From NCBI GenBank assembly GCA_963700895.1, contig CAVOZI010000016.1:587060-651059 (forward strand): a stretch of 64,000 bases of DNA, in the 5' to 3' direction. The stretch comes from Anderseniella sp963700895. GTDB taxonomy: Bacteria; Pseudomonadota; Alphaproteobacteria; Rhizobiales; Aestuariivirgaceae. Shown in pieces: positions 43,583-51,826 of the stretch. The notes under the pieces were generated by a model that saw only the letters and a list, made by a program, of their open reading frames with translations, had not been told where the DNA came from and did no database searches. The first letter of the stretch is position 1; the number at the start of each line of letters is the position of its first letter. The translations under genes and the position numbers were made by a program.

Positions 43583-44488
43583 ATGTCAGACGTGACCATT
43601 GCCCCGCGTGTGGCAACGCAACAGCCTCACGCACCAATCCAGTTCACCTATGCCACCCAGGTGGCCTCGCGGCCTAAGCAGGCCGTCATTCGCGCCATCG
43701 AACTGCTTGGCGGTCAACCGAAGCTGAGGCGCCTGTACCTGGAAAACCAGCGCGCTCCCCGCGACGGAGAGACGTTCTTCGACGCCGCAATCCGGTTGCT
43801 GAAGCTGGATGTCCGGTTTGACCAGACGATGCTGGACAAGGTGCCGAAAGACCGTCCGGTGGTGTTCATTGCCAACCATCCCTATGGCGTGCTCGACGGC
43901 ATCACGTTGACCTGGCTCGCCATGAAAGCGCGGCCGGATGTCAAGGTCATGGCCAACGCGGTGCTGTGCCAGGCGCCGGAAGCACGCGCCAACCTGCTGT
44001 CGATCGATTTCTCGCCCACCGGGGAAGCGCGCCAGACGACCATCAATTCGCGCCTCGAAGTTCAGCGCATTCTCAAGGGTGGCGGGGCCATCGGCATCTT
44101 CCCCGGCGGCGGCGTGTCTGCTGCCATGAAGCCGTTGCGCGGTCCTGCGCTGGACCTGCCCTGGGCGCCGTTCACGGCCAAGATGATCATGATGTCGAAG
44201 GCAACCGTGGTTCCGATCTGGTTCGAGGGGCAGAATTCGCGGCTGTTCCAGATCGCGTCGAGCCTCAGCTACACCGTGCGGCTTTCGTTGATGTTTCACG
44301 AGACGGCGCGGCGCATGGGCACCCCGCTCAATGTCAACATCGGCGAGCCGGTAAACTTCGAAGACCTGCCAGCTGGTCTCGACAGGGCTGGCCTGGTCCG
44401 GCACCTGCGCGAGCGCGCGGTCGCGCTTGCGCCTGCGCGCGACCGCCACAAGCTGCTGGAGGACTTCACGCGAGGCGCAGACTGGTAG
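43583..44488 (+). CDS. PlsC-type lysophospholipid acyltransferase (OlsA-like)
   Basis: A 301-residue acyltransferase. Block I is seen as FIANHPYGVLDGITLTWLA and block III as IGIFPGGGVSAA with a following basic stretch; VVPIWFEGQNSRLFQ is the fourth block. The HPYGVLDG form of the catalytic motif is that of the hemolysin-like/OlsA branch rather than classical PlsC. ATG 43583 is used; the open frame runs back to 43382 through the regulatory region. Placed divergently from phnG behind the best Pho-box array, it could make ornithine lipids or other phosphorus-free lipids during phosphate starvation, which is inference; no olsB-like gene is seen. Confidence 0.82.
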   Translation: MSDVTIAPRVATQQPHAPIQFTYATQVASRPKQAVIRAIELLGGQPKLRRLYLENQRAPRDGETFFDAAIRLLKLDVRFDQTMLDKVPKDRPVVFIANHPYGVLDGITLTWLAMKARPDVKVMANAVLCQAPEARANLLSIDFSPTGEARQTTINSRLEVQRILKGGGAIGIFPGGGVSAAMKPLRGPALDLPWAPFTAKMIMMSKATVVPIWFEGQNSRLFQIASSLSYTVRLSLMFHETARRMGTPLNVNIGEPVNFEDLPAGLDRAGLVRHLRERAVALAPARDRHKLLEDFTRGADW

Positions 44489-44636
44489 CCGGCAGCCAAC
44501 CGTTCATCGCCGGCCGGATCCCTTCTGGCTCCATCGCAGTTGAAACACGGTCGATCACAGGCTAAGCCGTGCACTTCACAGCTTGCGGGCATGCATGGCG
44601 AGCCCTCTGGTTTCGTCAACGAGAGACTCTGTTCTC

Positions 44637-45059
44637 ATGACCATTGTCATTCATCACAATCCCGACTGCGGCACATCGCGCAACGTGCTCGAGATCATCC
44701 GTGCGTCCGGTGAAGAGCCAACGGTCATCGAATACCTCAACACGGGATGGACGCGGCCTCAGTTGCTGGCCCTGTTTGCCGCCGCTGACCTGACGCCGCG
44801 CACGGCGCTGAGAACCACCAAGTCCCCTGCCGGGGAACTCGGCCTGCTTGACCCATCCGTGCCCGATGAGGCTATCCTGGAGGCCATGTTGGTCCACCCC
44901 GTGCTGGTCAATCGTCCGATCGTCTGCAGCCCGAAGGGCGTCCGGCTCTGCCGTCCTTCCGAGACTGTTCTGGATCTGCTCGACAAGATGCCACCGGGCC
45001 CTTTGTTCAAGGAAGACGGACAGATGATCATCGGCGAGAAGGGAATGCGTGTTGACTGA
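44637..45059 (+). CDS. arsC: Arsenate reductase, glutaredoxin-dependent
   Basis: A 140-residue ArsC of the E. coli plasmid type. The catalytic Cys11 is in IHHNPDCGTSRNVLE, and three arginines that bind the oxyanion are seen in ALRTTKSP, LVNRPIVC and VRLCRPSE. It reduces arsenate to arsenite in the cytoplasm. ATG 44637 is used. The end overlaps arsH by 11 bases. No arsR, arsB or acr3 gene is present in the window. Confidence 0.92.
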   Translation: MTIVIHHNPDCGTSRNVLEIIRASGEEPTVIEYLNTGWTRPQLLALFAAADLTPRTALRTTKSPAGELGLLDPSVPDEAILEAMLVHPVLVNRPIVCSPKGVRLCRPSETVLDLLDKMPPGPLFKEDGQMIIGEKGMRVD

Positions 45060-45759
45060 CACGCCCCAGCTTTCAGAAGAGCATTTCCGGCAGATCGACG
45101 AGCGCCGCCTGTTGCCTTCGAGCCGGGCAAACCATCCGCCTCGAATCCTGTTGCTGTATGGTTCGCTGCGCGCCCGGTCTTTCAGCCGGCTGATGACGGA
45201 AGAAGCCGCCCGGGTCCTTCACCGCCTGGGTGCGGAAACCCGGACATTCAACCCCTCGGGCTTGCCGCTGCCGGACGACGCCGGCGCTGACCACCCCAAG
45301 GTCCAGGAATTGCGAGACCTGGTTGCCTGGTCGGAGGGCATGGTGTGGTGCTCTCCCGAACGGCACGGCGCGATTACCGGCGTCATGAAATCCCAGATCG
45401 ACTGGATACCCTTGTCGATCGGCGCTGTCCGGCCGACACAGGGAAAGACGCTTGCGGTCATGCAGGTCTCGGGCGGCTCGCAGAGTTTCAACGCCGTCAA
45501 CCAGCTGCGCGTGCTCGGCCGCTGGATGCGTTGCCTGACCATCCCCAACCAGTCGTCGGTGCCGAAGGCCTTCCAGCAATTCGACGATGATGACCGCATG
45601 AAGCCTTCTGCGTATTACGACCGGATGGTCGACGTGATGGAGGAGCTGATGAAGTTCACGCTCCTCACCCGCGATTGCGCCGGATATCTCGTCGACCGGT
45701 ACAGCGAGCGCAAGGAAACCGGAGAGTCACTGATCGCGCGGGTCAATCGGTCCGGTTAG
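45049..45759 (+). CDS. arsH: NADPH-dependent FMN oxidoreductase ArsH
   Basis: A 236-residue flavoprotein with the ArsH motifs LLYGSLRARSFSR (FMN phosphate site), WCSPERHGAITGVMKSQIDW and QVSGGSQSFNAVNQLRVLGRWMR. ArsH proteins oxidise trivalent methylated arsenicals or reduce chromate and quinones. GTG 45049, with GGGAA just before it, overlaps arsC. Its presence implies that organic or trivalent arsenic is handled in addition to arsenate. Confidence 0.93.
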   Translation: MLTDTPQLSEEHFRQIDERRLLPSSRANHPPRILLLYGSLRARSFSRLMTEEAARVLHRLGAETRTFNPSGLPLPDDAGADHPKVQELRDLVAWSEGMVWCSPERHGAITGVMKSQIDWIPLSIGAVRPTQGKTLAVMQVSGGSQSFNAVNQLRVLGRWMRCLTIPNQSSVPKAFQQFDDDDRMKPSAYYDRMVDVMEELMKFTLLTRDCAGYLVDRYSERKETGESLIARVNRSG

Positions 45760-45791
45760 GTGTCAGGTCCAAATCTGCGAAGTTGATGGCG

Positions 45792-46586
45792 CTACTGGAC
45801 CTTGTTGCGCAACCAGTCCGTCAACTGTTCCATCACCAGCACGATAACGAATATCGCCAGTATGATCGTGGAGGCGTTCTGGTACTGGAACAGGTCGAAA
45901 GCCACCTTCAGTTCCTGTCCGATGCCACCGGCGCCGACAAGGCCGAGGACCACCGAGGACCGTACCGCCTTTTCCAGCGCGAACAGGGACGTGTTGATCA
46001 TTGACGGCATGGCGTCGGGAACCACCGCAGCCGACACGATCTGGAACCGGCTTGCGCCACCGGCGCCAAGCGCTTCCTGCGGCTGCTTGTCGGCGTCTTC
46101 CATGGCCTCGGCATAGAACCGTCCGCAGAAGCCGATGGTGTCCACCACGATCGTGAGCGTTCCCGCCACGGCGCCAAGTCCGACGGCCGAGACGAACAGC
46201 AGTGCCCACACCAGGTCAGGCACGGTGCGGAACAACGAAATCAGGGCGCGCATCGCATGGCGTCCCAACCCCAGCGGAGACAACCCGCGAGCCGACAGCC
46301 AGGCAATGGGCAGGCTTAGCAGCATGCCTATGGCGGTGCCGGCCACGGCGATCTGGAACGTCTCGAGCAACCGCCAGAACACCCTGACCAGGAAGCCCGG
46401 CTCCATGGATGGCGGCAGCATCCTGTCCACCAGGCTGGCCATGCGCGGCACCCCTCCGGCCAGTTGCCCCGGCGAAGGCGATACCTGCTGGATCGAGACA
46501 ATAATGAACGCCGCGGCAGCCACTGCCATCGCAAAGGCCAGCGGAGACAGTCTTCCAAACCGGGCAGGCGCCTGCTGCTCAGTCAT
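45792..46586 (-). CDS. Second phosphonate-type ABC permease (PhnE-like)
   Basis: A 264-residue permease with about six membrane segments and the PhnE-family regions SLFRTVPDLVWALLFVSAVG and VLGLVGAGGIGQELKVAFDLF. ATG 46586 overlaps the ATPase stop by 8 bases. It is only about 40 percent like the first PhnE by eye, so this is not a recent duplication. Convergent with arsH. Confidence 0.9.
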   Translation of the reverse strand: MTEQQAPARFGRLSPLAFAMAVAAAAFIIVSIQQVSPSPGQLAGGVPRMASLVDRMLPPSMEPGFLVRVFWRLLETFQIAVAGTAIGMLLSLPIAWLSARGLSPLGLGRHAMRALISLFRTVPDLVWALLFVSAVGLGAVAGTLTIVVDTIGFCGRFYAEAMEDADKQPQEALGAGGASRFQIVSAAVVPDAMPSMINTSLFALEKAVRSSVVLGLVGAGGIGQELKVAFDLFQYQNASTIILAIFVIVLVMEQLTDWLRNKVQ

Positions 46587-47451
46587 TGAAGATCCGGTCC
46601 AGTGCGAGCCGGTCATGCGAGCCACCGCTGCTTTCCAGTGCAACAGAGCCATTGCGCAATGCCACCACGCGGTCGGCGTACTTTACCGCATGGTCCATGT
46701 CATGGGTGGTGAACACCAGCGTGATGCCCCTGGCCTTGACGAGTTCGGCAAACAATCCCATGACGTCGTGTCCCGCAGCGGGGTCAAGACTTGCCGCCGG
46801 TTCGTCGGCGATGAGCAGTTCCGGCTCGCTGACGAGGGCGCGGGCAATGGCAACCCGTTGTGCCTGACCGCCAGACAACTGGTCGACCCTCATGCCCGCC
46901 TTGGCCGCAAGTCCTACGCTGTCGAGGGCGGCCATGGCCCGGTCGCGCCAAAGCTTGGGTGCGACAGCCTGATGGATTGCCCGCCAGCTTCCGGTAGACC
47001 CGAGCAAGCCATTGACGACATTGCTCAACGCGCTGGTTCTGTTCACAAGGCAGTGCCGCTGGAAGACGAATCCCGTCCGCTTCCTCATTTGACTGGCCTC
47101 ACGAGGGTTGCGCGGGTTCATGCCCATCACGCCAACCTCACCCTCGTCTGCGGTCAACAGGCCGACCATGCATTTGAGCAGCGTCGACTTTCCGGCCCCG
47201 TTCGGGCCGATCAGCGCCAGCCGCTCCGATCTGGCGACATCAAGATCGATATCACGCAGAACGCGCCCGGTTCCACCCGCGTAGGTCTTGGCGACGCCAC
47301 GCAGACTTATCAGGGCGGGTACGCGCGATGTCCTGTCACCACCGCCGACGGTACACTTGGGGTTCGCCTGACCGGCTGCCCGGCAAATGCCCGAAGGCGG
47401 CAGGTCATTGACCTGCCGCCCGTCGGTTGGTTCGAGGTTTGCCCGCAACAT
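46579..47451 (-). CDS. Second phosphonate-type ABC ATPase (PhnC-like)
   Basis: A 290-residue ATPase: Walker A GPNGAGKST, FVFQRHCLVNRTSALSNVVNGLLG (PhnC-type loop), signature LSGGQAQRVA, Walker B LLIADEPAASLD and switch HDMDHAV. An N-terminal extension of about 45 residues before PALISLRGVAKTY is unusual; a later start is possible, but ATG 47451 overlaps the binding-protein stop as TGATG. Confidence 0.9.
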   Translation of the reverse strand: MLRANLEPTDGRQVNDLPPSGICRAAGQANPKCTVGGGDRTSRVPALISLRGVAKTYAGGTGRVLRDIDLDVARSERLALIGPNGAGKSTLLKCMVGLLTADEGEVGVMGMNPRNPREASQMRKRTGFVFQRHCLVNRTSALSNVVNGLLGSTGSWRAIHQAVAPKLWRDRAMAALDSVGLAAKAGMRVDQLSGGQAQRVAIARALVSEPELLIADEPAASLDPAAGHDVMGLFAELVKARGITLVFTTHDMDHAVKYADRVVALRNGSVALESSGGSHDRLALDRIFND

Positions 47452-48311
47452 CAATTGCCCACGAACTGGGTGAACGTATCGACCCCGATGGTGCGGTACA
47501 TGGAGCGCACATAGTCGTAGTCGGAGTCATCGATCTTCGACAGGAAGAAGCCACCTGCGTATTTCTTGTTGTCGTTGCCCTTGAGAACGGCATCCATGAG
47601 CTTGGCGCTGTCCTTCACGAAGGCAGTCTGCACCTTGCTGAACACCTCATCGCTCACATCCTTTCGCGCAACCAGGATGTCGTTGGGCAAGTCGCGGCCG
47701 CGGGCGATCACCGTGAACGCCTGGTCGGGGAAGGTCTCACGGATTTTCTGCAGGTGGCCGAAGTTCATGCCGATGGCAGCAAGATCGCCGCGGATCAATG
47801 CCTCGACGGCCACATTGCGCGAGATGATCTGGGCATCATAGTCAGCGCCGTACTTGAGCCCCTGGTCAGCCAGAGCCTGCGCAGGGCCGAGGTGCTGCGA
47901 GGTGGAGCCCACCGAGCCGAACGACACCTTCTTGCCCTTGAGGTCCGCCACGGAGCGGATGCCGGCGTCCGCCAGGGTCACCACCTGGGCGAAATAGTCA
48001 GGGCGTTGCCAGCCAACCACGATGCGCGGATCCGCGAGTTCCTTGATAACCACGTACTCGGCGGGACCGGTCAGCACGAATTCGACCTGACCCGACTTCA
48101 TGGCCTCGACAGCCGCGGTGCGCGAGCTGACCGGAAACAGTTCGATGTCAAGGCCGGTGGTTTCCTCGAGCGCCTTCTCGAACGGCCCGAACTCCTGCTG
48201 CAGGGCTTCAAGCCCTTCAACGTCTGTTACGGCGAAACGAACCTTGTCCGCAGCCACGGAAAATGTGGACATGGCTGCAATGAGCACCATGGCCAGGAAA
48301 GTACGAAACAT
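47451..48311 (-). CDS. Second phosphate/phosphite/phosphonate-type binding protein (PhnD/PtxB-like)
   Basis: A 286-residue binding protein with a signal peptide (FLAMVLIAAMSTFSVAA). The ligand loops FVLTGPAEYV and FGSVGSTSQHLGPAQAL are those of the PhnD/PtxB family, which bind phosphonates, phosphite or methylphosphonate. Being shorter than the first PhnD it resembles the phosphite/methylphosphonate branch more. A candidate Pho box lies upstream. Neighbouring arsC-arsH raise the option of an arsenical ligand. Confidence 0.9.
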   Translation of the reverse strand: MFRTFLAMVLIAAMSTFSVAADKVRFAVTDVEGLEALQQEFGPFEKALEETTGLDIELFPVSSRTAAVEAMKSGQVEFVLTGPAEYVVIKELADPRIVVGWQRPDYFAQVVTLADAGIRSVADLKGKKVSFGSVGSTSQHLGPAQALADQGLKYGADYDAQIISRNVAVEALIRGDLAAIGMNFGHLQKIRETFPDQAFTVIARGRDLPNDILVARKDVSDEVFSKVQTAFVKDSAKLMDAVLKGNDNKKYAGGFFLSKIDDSDYDYVRSMYRTIGVDTFTQFVGN

Positions 48312-48357
48312 GTTGGAAGCCTCCTTCTCGTTGAGATCGGGACTGTTGGCTTCTCAT

Positions 48358-48375
48358 TTGACGATGAAATGACAA
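48358..48375 (-). promoter_or_regulatory. Candidate Pho box upstream of the second phosphonate-type transporter
   Basis: On the minus strand TTGTCAT (48369-48375) and TCGTCAA (48358-48364) are spaced by 11 bases, matching CTGTCAY at six and four of seven positions. It lies 47 bases before the binding-protein ATG. On the plus strand ATGTCAT and TTGACAT, also 11 bases apart (48379-48396), could serve the divergent methyltransferase. Confidence 0.5.
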
Positions 48376-48451
48376 CTGCATGTCATGCGATTGACATCCA
48401 CATTGGCAAAGTTCCCCATCACCAGCAGACAAGGACCGGAGACCTCTCGCC

Positions 48452-49114
48452 ATGCAAAGCCGCACTGACACGGCCCACCAGACCTGGGACAGCACCTGGA
48501 CCACCAGCGAAGGCCGTGCAGGCTGGCTGGATGCCGACCCGTTCGTGACCGAGTGTGCGAACCGGCTGAAGGAACAAGGCAGCATGCGCGCGCTGGATGT
48601 GGGCTGCGGCGTCGGCCGGCATTCGTTGCTGCTGGCCGGACTGGGGTTCGAAACCTCGGTCATTGATGGCAGCGAGGCGGGCCTCAGCCAGATGCAGTCT
48701 GCCGCGGAGGGCGCAGGGTTGGCAATCGATGCGCACAAGGCGCTGATGACCGAGCTTCCATTCGGTGATCACACGTTCGACTACGTGCTCTCTTTCAATG
48801 TTCTCTACCACGGCGACGAGGCAGTGGTCCGCAAGGCCTACGAGGAAATCCTGCGCGTGCTGAAGCCCGGCGGCACCTACCAGGGCACGATGCTGTCCAA
48901 GCGCCACCGGTTGTACGGCATCGGCGAGGAGATATCGCGGAACGCCTTCGTCATTCCCGGTGCGGAAGACGACAAGATACATCCGCACTATTACTGCAAC
49001 GCTGCTGAACTCATTGGCCTGATTGCACCGCTGGATGTCATTACCCTGTTTGACAAGGAACAGAACAAGCCGGGCAACTGGCACTGGCACGTTGTGGCGC
49101 AAAAGCCTGCCTGA
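48452..49114 (+). CDS. Class I SAM-dependent methyltransferase
   Basis: A 220-residue methyltransferase with motif I ALDVGCGVGRHSLLLA, acidic end of strand 2 (SVIDGSEAG), and FDYVLSFNVLYHGD plus ILRVLKPGGTYQGTM for motifs IV-VI. It lacks the cysteine set of arsenite methyltransferases (ArsM). Divergent from the second phosphonate-type transporter. The substrate may relate to that transporter or to arsenic, but nothing in the sequence proves it. Confidence 0.85.
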   Translation: MQSRTDTAHQTWDSTWTTSEGRAGWLDADPFVTECANRLKEQGSMRALDVGCGVGRHSLLLAGLGFETSVIDGSEAGLSQMQSAAEGAGLAIDAHKALMTELPFGDHTFDYVLSFNVLYHGDEAVVRKAYEEILRVLKPGGTYQGTMLSKRHRLYGIGEEISRNAFVIPGAEDDKIHPHYYCNAAELIGLIAPLDVITLFDKEQNKPGNWHWHVVAQKPA

Positions 49115-49153
49115 ACAGCTGTGCGCACTCTCCTGCACCGCCGGAACGCTACC

Positions 49154-49894
49154 ATGCCGGATGCCTATGACACGATAGGTGTGAACTACGGACGACGGCG
49201 CAAGTCGGATCCCCGCATCGCCGCGCTTATCGACGGCGCCTTGGGCGATGCCCGGACGGTTCTGAACGTGGGAGCCGGCGCAGGGTCCTATGAGCCGGCA
49301 AGCCGGTCCGTCGTCGCCTTGGAGCCGTCGCTGGAAATGATCCGCCAACGGCCCGCTTCCGCCGCCCCAGTGGTTCGCGGATCGGTCGAGAACCTGCCCT
49401 TCGAGGATGAAGCATTCGATGCCGCAATGGCCGTCAATACGGTGCATCACTGGTCCGACAAGGCGCAAGGGTTCTCGGAAATTCGCCGGGTAACGCGGGG
49501 GCGTATCGTCATCTTCACGTCTGATCCGGATTACAGGCAGATGTGGCTTCTGGATTACTTTCCCGGACTGGCAGACCTCGATGCGGGACAGATGCCTGCG
49601 CTTTCCGACTATGAAGCATGGCTGGGGCCCACGCAGGTGTTTCCCGTGCCAGTACCGCACGATTGCATGGATGGTTTCCTGTATGCCTACTGGCGCAGAC
49701 CGGAGGCCTACCTTGACCCAGATGTGCGCGCCGCAATGTCATCGTTTCATGCGCTTGGCGATGTGTCCGCCGGCCTCAGACGTCTGGAGGCCGACCTCCA
49801 GAACGGCCGCTGGGAAGAGCGGTACGGTAGTGTGCTGACCCTTGACGCCAACGACGTCGGCTACCGGCTGCTGGTTGCCTTGTGTCAAGTTTGA
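49154..49894 (+). CDS. Class I SAM-dependent methyltransferase
   Basis: A 246-residue methyltransferase: VLNVGAGAGSYEPA (motif I, with Asn-Val rather than Asp-Val), VVALEPSLEMIRQRP, and AAMAVNTVHHWSDKAQGFSEIRR as motif IV and after. ATG 49154 gives MPDAYDTIGVNYGRRRKSDP; a GTG at 49121 is a less likely start. It follows the previous methyltransferase by 39 bases and is probably in one operon. The two are not close paralogues. Confidence 0.85.
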   Translation: MPDAYDTIGVNYGRRRKSDPRIAALIDGALGDARTVLNVGAGAGSYEPASRSVVALEPSLEMIRQRPASAAPVVRGSVENLPFEDEAFDAAMAVNTVHHWSDKAQGFSEIRRVTRGRIVIFTSDPDYRQMWLLDYFPGLADLDAGQMPALSDYEAWLGPTQVFPVPVPHDCMDGFLYAYWRRPEAYLDPDVRAAMSSFHALGDVSAGLRRLEADLQNGRWEERYGSVLTLDANDVGYRLLVALCQV

Positions 49895-50155
49895 AACCAA
49901 TGATGCCAGCGTCTGCAGAGGGTCATTGGTGGCCGTTTTTCGATTTCCCGAAAAGCGTCCGCTGTAACCCCGAAACCGGTCGTTGTTTCGCAATTGCAGC
50001 GAACGGCCGCCTTCTGCCCAAAGTCGACCTGTAGTTACCCATTGGCGATGCGCGGTTCTGTGCCTTGATTTGCACCCCTTGCCACCACCCCCCGCCATGG
50101 TTACCTGTAGCGCAACCGACAATCCCGAACACAAGACCGCAACAAGAGGTGCATC

Positions 50156-51613
50156 ATGCTGCGCAAGACGGAATTCTACATCGACGGCAAGTGGGTCGCG
50201 CCTGAGGCCCCGCGTGAGCTGGAGGTGATCAACCCCGCTGACGAGACCGCCTTCGCCGTCATCTCCATGGGCTCCGAGGCCGACGTCAACAAGGCCGTGG
50301 CCGCTGCGAAGAAGGCATTCCCGGCCTGGAGCCGCACCAGCAAGGAAGAGCGCCTCGTTTATCTTGACAGGCTGCTCGCGGCTTATGAGAAGCGCTCGGC
50401 CGAAATGGCGAAGACCATCTCGCAGGAAATGGGTGCGCCGATCACCCTGGCCACCCAGGCCCAGGCCGCCTCGGGCTGGGGCCACATCAAGGCGTTCATC
50501 CGCACCGTCCAGGCGTTCGAGTTCGACCGCCCGCTCAACGACAAGATCACCACCGAGCACATCGCCCACGAGCCGGTCGGCGTGTGCGGCCTGATCACCC
50601 CGTGGAACTGGCCGATGAACCAGATCACGCTGAAGGTGGTGCCGGCCGTGGCGGCAGGCTGCACCGTGGTGCTGAAGCCGTCCGAGATCGCGCCGCTTAA
50701 CGCCATGCTGTTCGCCGAGATCATGCACGAGGCGGGCTTCCCCGCCGGCGTGTTCAACCTCATCAACGGCGACGGCCCCTCCGTGGGCGAGGCCATGTCG
50801 CGCCACCCGGATATCGACATGATGTCGTTCACCGGCTCGACGCGGGCCGGTGTCGCCGTGCAGAAGGCCGCTGCCGACACCGTCAAGCGCGTGGCGCTGG
50901 AGCTGGGCGGCAAGTCGCCCAACATCGTCTTTGCCGATGCCGACATCGCCAAGGCGGTGAAGCGCGGCGCGCTGCACTGCTTCAACAATACTGGCCAGTC
51001 GTGCAACGCGCCCACCCGCATGCTGGTCGAACGCTCTGTGTATGACGAGGCTGTCGAGGTGGCCGCCGAGACCGCAAGGAACTGCAAGGTCGGCGACCCG
51101 GCAGAAGAGGGCAACCACATCGGTCCGCTCGTCTCGCAGATGCAGTTCGACAAGGTGCAGGCGCTGATCCAGAAGGGCATCGACGAGGGCGCGCGGCTGG
51201 TTGCCGGTGGCACCGGACGTCCCGACGGGCTCAACCGCGGCTACTATGTCAAGCCAACGGTGTTCGCCGACGTCAACAACGACATGACCATCGCGCGGGA
51301 AGAAATCTTCGGCCCGGTGCTGGCGATGATCCCGTTCGACACGGAAGAAGAGGCCATCGAGATCGCCAACGACACGCCCTATGGCCTGGCAGCGTACGTG
51401 CAGTCGGGCGACCAGGCCCGCGCCCAGAAGGTGGCCCGCAAGCTGCGCGCCGGCATGGTGTTGCTCAACGGCGCCCAGCGCCCCGGCGGCAGCCCGTTCG
51501 GCGGCTACAAGATGTCGGGCAACGGCCGCGAGGGCGGCGAGTGGGGCCTGCACGATTTCCTCGAAGTGAAAGCCATCTCTGGCTGGGACGAGGCTGTCGA
51601 GCCGGCTGAATAA
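50156..51613 (+). CDS. NAD(P)-dependent aldehyde dehydrogenase
   Basis: A 485-residue ALDH. Cofactor and catalytic motifs: ITPWNWPMNQI (catalytic Asn in PWNWP), FTGSTRAGVAV, general base Glu in ELGGKSPNIV, catalytic Cys in NNTGQSCNAPTRM and EIFGPVLAM. No specific subfamily is certain; similar enzymes in alphaproteobacteria act on short aliphatic or aromatic aldehydes. It stands alone, followed by a strong terminator. Confidence 0.93.
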   Translation: MLRKTEFYIDGKWVAPEAPRELEVINPADETAFAVISMGSEADVNKAVAAAKKAFPAWSRTSKEERLVYLDRLLAAYEKRSAEMAKTISQEMGAPITLATQAQAASGWGHIKAFIRTVQAFEFDRPLNDKITTEHIAHEPVGVCGLITPWNWPMNQITLKVVPAVAAGCTVVLKPSEIAPLNAMLFAEIMHEAGFPAGVFNLINGDGPSVGEAMSRHPDIDMMSFTGSTRAGVAVQKAAADTVKRVALELGGKSPNIVFADADIAKAVKRGALHCFNNTGQSCNAPTRMLVERSVYDEAVEVAAETARNCKVGDPAEEGNHIGPLVSQMQFDKVQALIQKGIDEGARLVAGGTGRPDGLNRGYYVKPTVFADVNNDMTIAREEIFGPVLAMIPFDTEEEAIEIANDTPYGLAAYVQSGDQARAQKVARKLRAGMVLLNGAQRPGGSPFGGYKMSGNGREGGEWGLHDFLEVKAISGWDEAVEPAE

Positions 51614-51639
51614 ATCGGGTTTGCCCGCGTGATCACAAT

Positions 51640-51676
51640 CGGCCGTCCTGCATCGTGCAGGGCGGCCGTTCTGCTT
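51640..51676 (+). terminator. Intrinsic terminator after the aldehyde dehydrogenase gene
   Basis: Stem of 13 pairs, CGGCCGTCCTGCA (51640-51652) and TGCAGGGCGGCCG (51656-51668), with one T-G pair and a 3-base loop, followed by TTCTGCTT. Starts 27 bases after the stop codon. Confidence 0.82.
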
Positions 51677-51826
51677 GGGGCGCATGCAGTGCACGCGCAA
51701 TTGTAATGACGCGGCGAACTCGTTGGCGGTATATGACAGGTTGAGAATGTTGACGATGTTGCGCCGGAACTTAACGGCGTTTCACGTCATTGTTCAGAAG
51801 ACTCTCCCGTTATTCCGGTGAATTTA

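Noticed and set aside
45792..48311. Second phosphonate transporter as a recent duplication of phnCDE
   Set aside because: Gene order differs (D-C-E rather than C-D-E), lengths differ and protein similarity is low by eye, so the two are distinct systems.
48452..49894. Methyltransferases as arsenite methyltransferase ArsM
   Set aside because: Neither protein has the conserved set of cysteines that binds arsenite in ArsM.
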